From: Armatimonadota bacterium
GTDB taxonomy: Bacteria > Armatimonadota > Armatimonadia > Armatimonadales > Armatimonadaceae
Assembly (NCBI GenBank): GCA_014379275.1
Contig: JACMMA010000186.1
Location: forward strand, 1-12,881
DNA: 12,881 bases
Direction of reading: 5' to 3'
The notes below the pieces were generated by a model. It searched no databases, was not told where the DNA came from, and worked only from the letters and a program-made list of their open reading frames with translations. Below are positions 7,384 through 12,881 of the stretch, piece by piece; position 1 is the first letter of the stretch, and each line of letters opens with the position of its first letter. The translations under genes and the position numbers were made by a program.

Positions 7384-8241
7384 ATGACGCTACTAAATCG
7401 TCGGGTGGTTTTCGTTGCAACTATTGCACTCGCACTAACTCTATCAGAAACTGCTTCCGCGCAGTTTACAACAACCTCAGTCGGGGGCGATAACACGACC
7501 GCCTCGATCCAGGGCACTGTGGATGCGTTCCGGACCGCTATCGGTGGTCCGGTGAACGGGAACACACCCGGTCCTCTCGTGGGCGGTCGCCGTGAAATCA
7601 ACTGGGATGGGGCGGCGGCAACCACCGCTACCGTGTCAGGCTCGCCATTCAACGGTTTCCGGAACATCCGCGGTGCCTCTTTCACCACGCCCGGAACCGG
7701 CTTTTTGCAGACGCCGTTGACCGCACCGGAGCTGACCGACATCAATCCGACTTACGCCACGGAGTTCTCTTTTTTCAGCCCGTCACGAATTTTCACGTCG
7801 GTCGGCAGCAACATAATGGATGTGACATTCTCTATTCCGGGCACAAACGGGGCCACTCCGGCAACGGTCGGCGCGTTTGGGGCCATATTTACTGGTGTTG
7901 ATCTAGCTGACACGACATCCGTCACCTTCTTCGACTCGGACAATAATGTCCTTCTCAATTCGTTCGTGCCGGTGGGTACGGTTCCTAACGGAAGTCTTTC
8001 TTTCTTCGGGGCTACTGCGACCGGGGGTGAACAGGTCGCCCGGGTGCGGATAACGGCGGGTACGAACGCCCTCGGTCCGGACGACAATCCCGCGAACGGA
8101 ATAGACATCGTTGCGACGGACGATTTCATCTATTCTGAACCTGTGGCAGCAGTCGCCGTTCCGGAAGCGGGAAGTTTAATCCTCGCAATGCCCGCGCTGC
8201 TGAGCATAGGGTTTGTGCTTCGCCGGCGATCGATTCAATAG
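7384..8241 (+). CDS. Exported PEP-CTERM-like protein of unknown function
   Basis: 285 residues from ATG 7384, which has AGAAAGG at 7367-7373. An open frame reaches back to GTG 7279, but that segment is not signal-like. The N-terminus (NRR, hydrophobic FVATIALALTL, then ETASAQ) is a Sec signal peptide with likely cleavage after ASA. The C-terminus, VPEAGSLILAMPALLSIGFVLRRRS, is a PEP-CTERM-like sorting tail: Pro-Glu motif (PEA rather than PEP), hydrophobic helix, Arg cluster. The middle is Gly/Thr/Ser-rich and beta-like, with GGRREINWDG near residue 60. Known role of such tails: recognition and cleavage by an exosortase and delivery to the outer surface or extracellular matrix. No exosortase gene is in the window. 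A hairpin at 8277-8315 ends the unit. The biochemical role is unknown. Confidence 0.87.
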   Translation: MTLLNRRVVFVATIALALTLSETASAQFTTTSVGGDNTTASIQGTVDAFRTAIGGPVNGNTPGPLVGGRREINWDGAAATTATVSGSPFNGFRNIRGASFTTPGTGFLQTPLTAPELTDINPTYATEFSFFSPSRIFTSVGSNIMDVTFSIPGTNGATPATVGAFGAIFTGVDLADTTSVTFFDSDNNVLLNSFVPVGTVPNGSLSFFGATATGGEQVARVRITAGTNALGPDDNPANGIDIVATDDFIYSEPVAAVAVPEAGSLILAMPALLSIGFVLRRRSIQ

Positions 8242-8276
8242 AACATAGAGCGTCTTTGGTGAGTTTATTTCTATCA

Positions 8277-8315
8277 GCTAGGGAGCAGGGGCAGGTTTTG
8301 CCTCTGCTTCCTAGC
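8277..8315. terminator. Long hairpin between convergent genes
   Basis: A 16-bp stem (8277-8292 with 8300-8315, two G-U pairs on the plus strand) surrounds a 7-base loop. It lies 36 bases after the PEP-CTERM gene stop and 20 bases beyond the stop of the minus-strand RHH gene, so it can end both transcripts. Neither strand has a T run after the stem, so it is a non-canonical or Rho-assisted terminator. Confidence 0.65.
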
Positions 8316-8334
8316 CGACGCCTGTGTATGTATC

Positions 8335-8658
8335 TTACTCGGGCTGCGGGTTGTCACACGTAAAGTCGTAACTATCGTGCTTGCCATGTTCCATACCATA
8401 AACCTTTTTCAAATCAGCGATAGCCTGCAACGACCTAGCACTGTGGGGGCTCGCACATTGCTGCCCCTCATGACCAGGAACAGGCTCGAAGGAGTGAAGA
8501 ACTATCTCTTCGAGCAATTCCCCGAGTGTCATGTCTTTGAACTCGGCCAAGCCTTTAAGCACTTGCACCATACGCTTTTCCATCCGTGCCCCGATTTGAA
8601 CCCGTTCAACGGTGCCTCCGATCCTTGCGGAGGGCGGGGAAGTGAGGTCAGTTATCAT
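8335..8658 (-). CDS. Small ribbon-helix-helix (Arc/MetJ-like) DNA-binding protein
   Basis: 107 residues. Residues about 17-60 fit the ribbon-helix-helix pattern: a short strand (ERVQIGARM), helix A (EKRMVQVLKGLAEFKD), a turn, and helix B (TLGELLEEIVLHSFE). The C-terminal part (SARSLQAIADLKKVYG) is probably another helix that may aid dimerisation. Such proteins bind DNA as dimers, laying a two-stranded sheet into the major groove. ATG is preceded by AAAGAGGA (minus strand of 8664-8671), five bases before the start. The promoter is covered by a perfect palindrome, so self-repression is likely. It has no adjacent toxin gene. Its regulon is unknown; the fold assignment is from pattern, not alignment. 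A plus-strand frame over the same region is a shadow. Confidence 0.75.
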   Translation of the reverse strand: MITDLTSPPSARIGGTVERVQIGARMEKRMVQVLKGLAEFKDMTLGELLEEIVLHSFEPVPGHEGQQCASPHSARSLQAIADLKKVYGMEHGKHDSYDFTCDNPQPE

Positions 8659-8670
8659 GTTGGTCCTCTT

Positions 8671-8714
8671 TCCTTGTGTTACAACGGTAATATGTTACCG
8701 TTGTAACACAAGGA
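8671..8714. promoter_or_regulatory. Perfect 20+20 bp palindrome, likely operator of the RHH gene
   Basis: Arms 8671-8690 and 8695-8714 are exact reverse complements around TATG. Inside, TTAC or its complement GTAA begins at 8679, 8687, 8695 and 8703, a strict 8-bp period. RHH repressors such as MetJ bind tandem 8-bp boxes, so this looks like a two- to four-dimer operator. It covers the -10 and start region of the RHH promoter and ends at its ribosome binding site. On the plus strand, TCG and six T follow it, so the same sequence could also act as an intrinsic terminator there. Confidence 0.7.
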
Positions 8715-8728
8715 TCGTTTTTTGTCAA
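8700..8728 (-). promoter_or_regulatory. Promoter of the RHH gene
   Basis: On the minus strand, TTGACA (8723-8728) is a perfect -35. After exactly 17 bp comes TACAAC (8700-8705), matching TATAAT at four of six positions. Transcription would start near 8693, about 35 bases before the ATG. The -10 lies within the 20-bp palindrome arm, so a protein bound there would block polymerase. Confidence 0.65.
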
Positions 8729-8757
8729 TGTTGTGAGATGAAAGGGATATCACTGCC

Positions 8758-8805
8758 TTCGGAAGTGTGTTTGTCAAATCTAGATCTGACAAACACACTT
8801 CCGAA
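8758..8805. repeat. 48-bp near-perfect palindrome
   Basis: Arms 8758-8776 and 8787-8805 (19 bp) are exact reverse complements. The 10-base centre contains the self-complementary ATCTAGAT flanked by a single A/C mismatch, so the whole 48 bp is a palindrome but for one pair. No T run follows on either strand, so it is not a simple terminator. It may be a second operator or a stable stem at the 5' end of a plus-strand transcript. Confidence 0.8.
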
Positions 8806-8903
8806 TGTACAGCGGGTCAGATATGCCAGGAGGTGACCAAGACCCGTGCAATTAGCAACATGGAACATAACACGAATTATCGGACGTTAAACGATTGGGG
8901 TTT

Positions 8904-8932
8904 CGGGGCGCAAGTTTGCGCCCCGTTTTTTT
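8904..8932 (+). terminator. Strong intrinsic terminator, plus strand
   Basis: A 10-bp GC-rich stem (8904-8913 with 8916-8925) is followed at once by seven T (8926-8932). Orientation is plus, yet the nearest ordinary genes on both sides are minus-strand. It begins 14 bases after the stop of a 14-codon ORF (8846-8890) that has a near-perfect ribosome binding site, so it probably ends a short plus-strand transcript. Confidence 0.8.
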
Positions 8933-9211
8933 CTACGCAGTGACTGTGCTGCCGTCGCCACTCGTATTCAGCGAGACGCTGTCGCGTAAATCTTCCAGAC
9001 GATTTTCCAATATATGAAGCGTGCGATGGGCCTTGTCGAGAAGGTCCTGTACGGAGTCCACCGAACCCCGGTTCACCTGTGACTTACGCCAGACGATGTA
9101 CGCCGCCGTCGCCGCTGACACGACCGCCGCCGTCACAATACTGGCGATCAGAACGTTGTTTTTCTGGTCTTTTTTCGACTCATCTGCGCCAACAGTGCTT
9201 TCATCCGTCAT
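8933..9211 (-). CDS. Small single-span membrane protein of unknown function
   Basis: 92 residues. A polar N-terminus (about 1-18, rich in Asp, Glu, Lys) precedes one hydrophobic span of small residues (VLIASIVTAAVVSAATAAYIVW, about 20-41), then WRKSQ and a Leu-heptad helix (VQDLLDKAHRTLHILENRLEDLRDSV) likely to form a coiled coil, and a Ser/Gly/Thr tail. The layout resembles YtxH-type small membrane proteins, but this is only architectural likeness. Positive charge after the span suggests the coiled coil faces the cytoplasm. GAGAGG (minus strand of 9225-9230) lies 13 bases before ATG. The stop codon directly borders the T run of the plus-strand terminator. No function can be assigned. Confidence 0.72.
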   Translation of the reverse strand: MTDESTVGADESKKDQKNNVLIASIVTAAVVSAATAAYIVWRKSQVNRGSVDSVQDLLDKAHRTLHILENRLEDLRDSVSLNTSGDGSTVTA

Positions 9212-9278
9212 ATTTCATTCATTACCTCTCGTGAAATAACAGTTATCAGACTACCGCAATACCCAAATTGTTGCCGTT

Positions 9279-9944
9279 CTACGGCTGAAAAAACTCCACC
9301 AGGGCATTCGCAAAAATATGGTGTCCTTCGCGGGTCGGATGCGAAAAGCGGTTCGAAAGTAAATCCGCCGGATGCGCACCCATCCGAACCGCCCCTTGAT
9401 AGATCGCGTGGACATCAGCCAGTCCGGTATCGGCGGACCGTGCCACCTGGCGGATGGCACGCACGAATTCGGCCACTAGACCATCATCCGAACCATGATC
9501 GCCACGGATATTCGGCGTGATCAGTAGCACATCGGCGTCGGATTCCGCCCGCACGCGTCGGACGATCTCGGATAGATTATCGGCGAACTCGTTCACGAAG
9601 CCGAGCCCTTTTCGGACGTCATTCAGCCCCAGGCATACGGTCACCAAGTGGGGATCATGGCGCAACACGTCGCGATCCAGTCGGGCCATTACGCCTTCGG
9701 TGTTTTCCCCGCCCAACCCCATGTTCAGAACCGACACTATCGCGTGTGGATACAGCAGGGTTAATCGCTTCCGGAACAAGGTCGGGTACGCCGCGTCGCC
9801 ATCCAGAACCCCGTGCTCCAGCCACCCCGCCGTGATCGAGTCCCCGATAGCGACGTAGCGGACCGACTCCGATCCCGCCATGCCCGATGACTTTTGCAAC
9901 GCAGCCACGGTGCGTGCGACATGACGCAGTTTAGGATTTGTCAT
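9279..9944 (-). CDS. SGNH/GDSL-family hydrolase
   Basis: 221 residues. Blocks in order: GDSIT with nucleophile Ser36 (block I), NMGLGGENTEG with the oxyanion Gly near 76-79 (block II), GLNDV with Asn108 (block III) and SHPTREGHH with His202 (block V). The usual D-x-x-H reads R-F-S-H here, so the third triad residue is missing at its usual place; Asn198 lies four residues before His202. The family cleaves ester bonds in lipids, acylated sugars or thioesters; the substrate is not evident. No signal peptide is visible. The ATG at 9944 has AGGTGG only one base upstream, and Met22 (9881) is an alternative start just before the fold core. It lies 8 bp after mqnA, so the two are probably cotranscribed. 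Confidence 0.88.
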   Translation of the reverse strand: MTNPKLRHVARTVAALQKSSGMAGSESVRYVAIGDSITAGWLEHGVLDGDAAYPTLFRKRLTLLYPHAIVSVLNMGLGGENTEGVMARLDRDVLRHDPHLVTVCLGLNDVRKGLGFVNEFADNLSEIVRRVRAESDADVLLITPNIRGDHGSDDGLVAEFVRAIRQVARSADTGLADVHAIYQGAVRMGAHPADLLSNRFSHPTREGHHIFANALVEFFQP

Positions 9945-9952
9945 GCCACCTG

Positions 9953-10720
9953 TTATACCAGACCATGAGAGCGAACCTTTTCGCCGAACAGTGCGAGCGC
10001 GGATTCTTCCCGTTCACCAAGCGTATACCGCATCACGTCCGTCAAATAATGACGCGCCCGTGACCGTGTCTCCTCCAGACGCTCGTACTCCCCGTCCGCG
10101 ATTCGGACAAGGTTCCGCGTCCCCCACTCTTTTGCCGCTTGCAGTTGGCGAACCAACTCGGTGTCCATTCGATCGGGATAACCTACCCAGCAAGCATACA
10201 CGAACGGCAGCCCGGTAAGCAATTTCCATTCGGTTCCGAGATCAATCGTGTACAGATCCGGGCCGTAATCCCGGTAGCCCAGGTCCCCTATCAAGAGTGC
10301 GGCATCGGCGACCTCCAACATCCGGGCAAGGTCCGGCGCGCACGGCACATACCGTGGTGTCAACCCATAACATTCCGAAAGGACAATCTTAGTCAGGGCG
10401 ACTGAGGTCAGGGAGGAAGTGTCCAGTGCGACATTGCGAATCTTTTCCACGGGCACGCGGCTGAAAACACGCACGCTCTCGACCGCCCCATCCGCGATGA
10501 CCGCGCATCCCGGGGCGTGGATGAAACCCGACCGGCGGAACAACTCCACGGAGGATACAAGCGCGGCGGCGATTTCCCGTGCTTCCAACATCCGAGCCAG
10601 AGACGACGGGACCGCCTCAATCACCTCGACTCCCGATGCCAGGCCTTCCTCGGTATCGGTGAACCAGCGCATCAAAGGGCGACCATTCAAATAAGGAACC
10701 GAACCAATAACTGTAGACAT
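9953..10720 (-). CDS. mqnA: Chorismate dehydratase of the futalosine menaquinone pathway
   Basis: 255 residues from ATG 10720. Recognised by SVPYLNGRPL at the N-terminus, VPSSLARML, LDTSSLTSVALTKIVL and ALLIGDLGY, all typical of the MqnA/MqnD substrate-binding-protein-like fold; the VPYLNGRPL start and placement of the motifs favour MqnA over MqnD. MqnA removes water from chorismate to give 3-enolpyruvylbenzoate, the first step of the alternative menaquinone route. No other mqn gene is in the window. A GTG 33 bases upstream would add residues not typical of the family, so ATG 10720 is chosen. The start codon lies in the stem of a perfect 8-bp inverted repeat with an AAAGAAAG loop, which may affect translation. 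Confidence 0.88.
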   Translation of the reverse strand: MSTVIGSVPYLNGRPLMRWFTDTEEGLASGVEVIEAVPSSLARMLEAREIAAALVSSVELFRRSGFIHAPGCAVIADGAVESVRVFSRVPVEKIRNVALDTSSLTSVALTKIVLSECYGLTPRYVPCAPDLARMLEVADAALLIGDLGYRDYGPDLYTIDLGTEWKLLTGLPFVYACWVGYPDRMDTELVRQLQAAKEWGTRNLVRIADGEYERLEETRSRARHYLTDVMRYTLGEREESALALFGEKVRSHGLV

Positions 10721-10740
10721 TGTGCTTTCTTTCACAATGT
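10717..10740 (-). promoter_or_regulatory. Inverted repeat across the mqnA start codon
   Basis: ACATTGTG (10717-10724) and CACAATGT (10733-10740) are perfect 8-bp arms with an 8-base spacer. In the minus-strand mRNA the ATG sits in one arm and the purine-rich AAAGAAAG, the only candidate ribosome binding site, forms the loop. It may be a translational hairpin or a protein-binding operator. Confidence 0.45.
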
Positions 10741-10768
10741 AATACGCATACACGTCTCGTTTGGTTGC

Positions 10769-10796
10769 ATGATATTCCTCTCCCTATTTTTGACGA
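10769..10796 (-). promoter_or_regulatory. Possible mqnA promoter
   Basis: On the minus strand TCGTCA (10791-10796) and TATCAT (10769-10774) are 16 bp apart, matching consensus at four and five of six positions. It lies in the 116-bp gap between the divergent mqnA and phosphotransferase genes, about 50 bases before the mqnA start. Weak but well placed. Confidence 0.3.
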
Positions 10797-10836
10797 TAAA
10801 ATCGAGTAATGTTAAGTTCCGCACAAGGAGAAGTTC

Positions 10837-11796
10837 ATGCCCACCGGAAAAATGCATGCTGACGAGATAGATACCGACGTCGCCTTAGTGCGAAGACTGT
10901 TGACGACGCAGTTTCTCCGGTGGGCAGATTTGCCCATCATACCGGTGCCTTCTGGCGGAACGGACAACGCGATCTATCGCCTGGGCACCGACATGGCCGT
11001 CCGTCTCCCCCGCATTCACTGGGCCACGGGGCAAGTGGAAAAGGAGCGGCGATGGTTGCCCCATATGGCACCGCGACTGCCTCTAGCAGTCCCAATTCCG
11101 CTCGCAACTGGGTTGCCGGGCGAGGGATACCCCTGGCACTGGTCGGTGTACCAGTGGATCGAAGGCGAAAATGCTACAGCGGATCGCCTTGTCGATCTCA
11201 GTCATGCAGCGAAAGAGCTGGCGCAGTTTGTGACCGCCTTTCACGCCATAGATTCCACGGGTGGGCCGCTTGCAGGAGCGCACAACTTCTCGCGTGGGGT
11301 ACCACTCGCCATGCGCGATGGTGCCGTGCGCACCGCCATCGCCGAATTAGATGGATTGATCGATACCGACATGGCGACAGCCGCCTGGAAGGTCGCGTTG
11401 CAGGCTCCCTTGTGGAATGCACCACCGGTGTGGGTTCACGGAGATCTCCAGTCGGGAAACCTGCTTGCTATGGAAGGGAATCTAACTGCAGTCATCGACT
11501 TCGGGGCAATGGGAGTCGGCGATCCCGCGTGCGACTTAATCGTCGCGTGGAATCTTTTTTCCGCAGAAAGCCGGGAGGTGTTCCGGACGACGCTATGCGC
11601 CGATGACGCGACATGGGCGCGAGGGCGCGGATGGGCGCTTTCCGTGGGACTGATCGCTCTCCCCTATTATCTGAACACGAGCCCCGCTATGGTACGATAC
11701 GCCCGACACACCATCTCGGAAGTTCTCGCCGACTATGAACAGGGCGCAGGATTCCGATCAAGGCTTCGAAACCGATGTTCCGTAATCAGTGATTGA
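10837..11796 (+). CDS. APH-family (aminoglycoside phosphotransferase-like) kinase
   Basis: 319 residues with the bilobal protein-kinase-like fold of the APH family. The nucleotide-binding N-lobe includes GTDNAIYRLG and MAVRLPR; the hinge has YQWIEGENAT; the catalytic motif VHGDLQSGNLL carries His201, Asp203 (base) and Asn208; and VIDFGAMGVGDPACDL carries metal-binding Asp221. These enzymes pass a phosphate from ATP or GTP to a hydroxyl of a small molecule. This subgroup is common in environmental bacteria, and real antibiotic resistance should not be assumed. AAGGAG at 10825-10830, six bases before ATG, fixes the start. Only 3 bp separate its stop from the acetyltransferase start, so the two form an operon. 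Confidence 0.92.
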   Translation: MPTGKMHADEIDTDVALVRRLLTTQFLRWADLPIIPVPSGGTDNAIYRLGTDMAVRLPRIHWATGQVEKERRWLPHMAPRLPLAVPIPLATGLPGEGYPWHWSVYQWIEGENATADRLVDLSHAAKELAQFVTAFHAIDSTGGPLAGAHNFSRGVPLAMRDGAVRTAIAELDGLIDTDMATAAWKVALQAPLWNAPPVWVHGDLQSGNLLAMEGNLTAVIDFGAMGVGDPACDLIVAWNLFSAESREVFRTTLCADDATWARGRGWALSVGLIALPYYLNTSPAMVRYARHTISEVLADYEQGAGFRSRLRNRCSVISD

Positions 11797-11799
11797 ACA

Positions 11800-12330
11800 A
11801 TGTACACGATACGTTATGCAACCCTTTCCGACCGAGCAGCATTGGAAACATTGATCGGCGACTCCGTCCGCGGCTTGAGTGCGAGCGACTATTCCCCCGC
11901 TCAGATCGAAGCCGCAATTGGGAACACCATGGGAGTCGACAGCGAGTTGATTACCGACGGAACCTTTTTCGTGGTTGAAAATGCCGGTAGGATTGTGGGC
12001 TGTGGCGGATGGAGCAAGCGCGAGACTTTATTTGGCGCAGACAACAAACCGGGACGTGTTTCGCGCTTACTCGATCCGCAGGCCGAAGCGGCACGAATCC
12101 GCGCCTTTTTTGTTCATCCCGACGTCGCCCGGCACGGCATTGGACGTATGCTCCTAGAGCGATGTGAGTCCGAAGCACGAGACACTGGTTTCCAACGCGC
12201 ACAGCTAATGGCTACCTTACCGGGTCGCCGACTTTACGAAAAATATGGATACGTTGCAGAAGAAATGATCGTTCACCCGATCACCGGCGCGGTGTCCATT
12301 GAGTTCTACCCGATGGCAAAAACGCTCTAA
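11800..12330 (+). CDS. GNAT-family N-acetyltransferase
   Basis: 176 residues with the GNAT fold: N-terminal YTIRYATLSDRAALETLI, a mid strand FFVVENAGRIVGCGGW, motif A with the acetyl-CoA pyrophosphate loop (AFFVHPDVARHGIGRMLLERCE, R-x-x-G-x-G type), and motif B ending in RRLYEKYGYVAEE. It transfers an acetyl group from acetyl-CoA to an amine on an unknown acceptor, in the cytoplasm. There is no strong ribosome binding site; ATG lies three bases after the phosphotransferase stop, so translation is probably coupled. An insert between strands (GADNKPGRVSRLLDPQAEA) seems specific to this branch. No substrate can be deduced. Confidence 0.92.
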   Translation: MYTIRYATLSDRAALETLIGDSVRGLSASDYSPAQIEAAIGNTMGVDSELITDGTFFVVENAGRIVGCGGWSKRETLFGADNKPGRVSRLLDPQAEAARIRAFFVHPDVARHGIGRMLLERCESEARDTGFQRAQLMATLPGRRLYEKYGYVAEEMIVHPITGAVSIEFYPMAKTL

Positions 12331-12381
12331 ATCTGATACCCTGCTGACTACAAAATCTGCGCTCCGATAGGTTATTCCCTC

Positions 12382-12881
12382 ATGAAGTTCGAAACGCTCG
12401 CTATCCACGCCGGTCAAGGCCCTGATCCCGCTTACGGCGCGGTAATGACCCCTATTTATCAGGTTTCCACCTTCGCTTTCGAGGCTTTCAATAAGCCGGG
12501 AACCTTCGACTATACTCGCTCCGGGAATCCGACCCGCAAGGCACTCGAAGTATGTCTCGCTGCTCTGGAGAACGGCACCCACGGTTACGCGTTTGCCACC
12601 GGCATGGCGGCGACGGCGTCCATTCTCTCGATGTTCAACACGGGCGACCATCTCATCATCCACGACGACCTTTATGGCGGCACCTATCGCCTTCTAGTAT
12701 CCGTCCTCGCCCCCAAGGGGATCGAGATGGAGTTCGTCAACCTGCGTGACCTGGATGCCCTCCGCGCCGCGATCCGCCCCAACACCAAAGGTATCTGGAC
12801 GGAAACCCCGACGAACCCGCTGATGAATCTGCTGGATCTTTCGGCGATCGCCGAGATTGCCAGGGCTGCGGGTGTCGTCAC
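12382..12881 (+). CDS. PLP-dependent trans-sulfuration enzyme (cystathionine gamma-synthase/lyase type), 5' part
   Basis: Open from ATG 12382 to the right edge, 166 codons with no stop. The protein begins MKFETLAIHAGQGPDP and shows family landmarks of the Cys/Met-metabolism PLP enzymes: PIYQVSTF, YTRSGNPTR (a loop that binds PLP phosphate in the partner subunit), ATGMAA, DLYGGTYRL and ETPTNPL. The catalytic lysine is beyond the edge. The family includes cystathionine gamma-synthase and gamma-lyase and O-acyl-homoserine sulfhydrylase; DLYGGTYR favours a cystathionine enzyme, but the exact reaction cannot be fixed from this part. No clear ribosome binding site is visible before the ATG. The 51-bp gap after the acetyltransferase has no riboswitch or terminator. 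Confidence 0.9.
   Translation, partial: MKFETLAIHAGQGPDPAYGAVMTPIYQVSTFAFEAFNKPGTFDYTRSGNPTRKALEVCLAALENGTHGYAFATGMAATASILSMFNTGDHLIIHDDLYGGTYRLLVSVLAPKGIEMEFVNLRDLDALRAAIRPNTKGIWTETPTNPLMNLLDLSAIAEIARAAGVV

Noticed and set aside
8377..8706. 109-codon plus-strand frame over the RHH gene
   Set aside because: The minus-strand gene has promoter, Shine-Dalgarno and a recognisable fold; the plus frame runs through the palindrome and has no family likeness.
8833..8943. Plus-strand 36-codon frame starting with GTG inside the Shine-Dalgarno and running through the terminator
   Set aside because: Its start overlaps the ribosome binding site itself and it reads through the terminator stem and T run, unlike a real ORF; the 14-codon frame at 8846 is better placed.
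9517..9858. 113-codon plus-strand frame over the SGNH hydrolase gene
   Set aside because: It is antisense to a gene with clear SGNH motifs and is Ser/Arg/Pro-rich, typical of a shadow frame.
10721..10753. GTG 10753 start for mqnA
   Set aside because: It adds 11 residues before the conserved SVPYLNGRPL start that the family does not usually have, and ATG 10720 is available.
10790..10818. Plus-strand promoter TTGACG-17-TAAGTT before the phosphotransferase gene
   Set aside because: The -10 matches at only three positions and transcription would begin on the ribosome binding site, leaving no usable leader.

Overview
The window reads as a stretch of bacterial chromosome, moderately GC-rich by eye, carrying mostly housekeeping and regulatory genes. 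The lineage cannot be fixed from it. The mix of a futalosine-pathway menaquinone gene (mqnA), a PEP-CTERM-type exported protein, a soluble multi-GAF NarL-type kinase and a SAM-I riboswitch before metK suits a Gram-negative-like environmental bacterium, for example of the Armatimonadota or a neighbouring phylum. That placement is inference only. No tRNA, rRNA, CRISPR array, insertion sequence or phage gene was seen.

Layout. 1-280: 3' end of a guanine deaminase gene. 373-993: Mn-type superoxide dismutase, closed by a 13-bp hairpin. 1027-1349: promoter and SAM-I (S-box) riboswitch leader for metK (1350-2513), followed without a gap by a MurG-family glycosyltransferase (2514-3734). 3840-6086: soluble histidine kinase with three GAF domains, overlapping by 4 bp its NarL/LuxR-type response regulator (6083-6724), then a stand-alone receiver protein (6828-7217). 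7384-8241: exported PEP-CTERM-like protein, convergent with a small ribbon-helix-helix (RHH) protein on the minus strand (8335-8658).

8659-8932 is the most unusual part. It holds a consensus-like promoter for the RHH gene overlaid by a perfect 20+20 bp palindrome, a second 48-bp near-perfect palindrome, a near-perfect Shine-Dalgarno sequence with a 14-codon ORF, and a strong intrinsic terminator pointing along the plus strand where no ordinary plus-strand gene exists. I read this as an autoregulated RHH regulator with a possible divergent short RNA or small-peptide unit.

8933-9211 (minus): small single-span membrane protein. 9279-9944 and 9953-10720 (minus): SGNH/GDSL hydrolase downstream of mqnA, 8 bp apart, probably one operon. 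10837-12330 (plus): APH-family phosphotransferase and GNAT acetyltransferase, 3 bp apart. 12382-end: start of a PLP-dependent trans-sulfuration enzyme, cut by the window edge.

Two ends of the window touch methionine/SAM metabolism: metK under SAM control and the trans-sulfuration enzyme. The kinase, its NarL regulator and the lone receiver probably form one cytoplasmic signalling module. All other neighbours look functionally independent.
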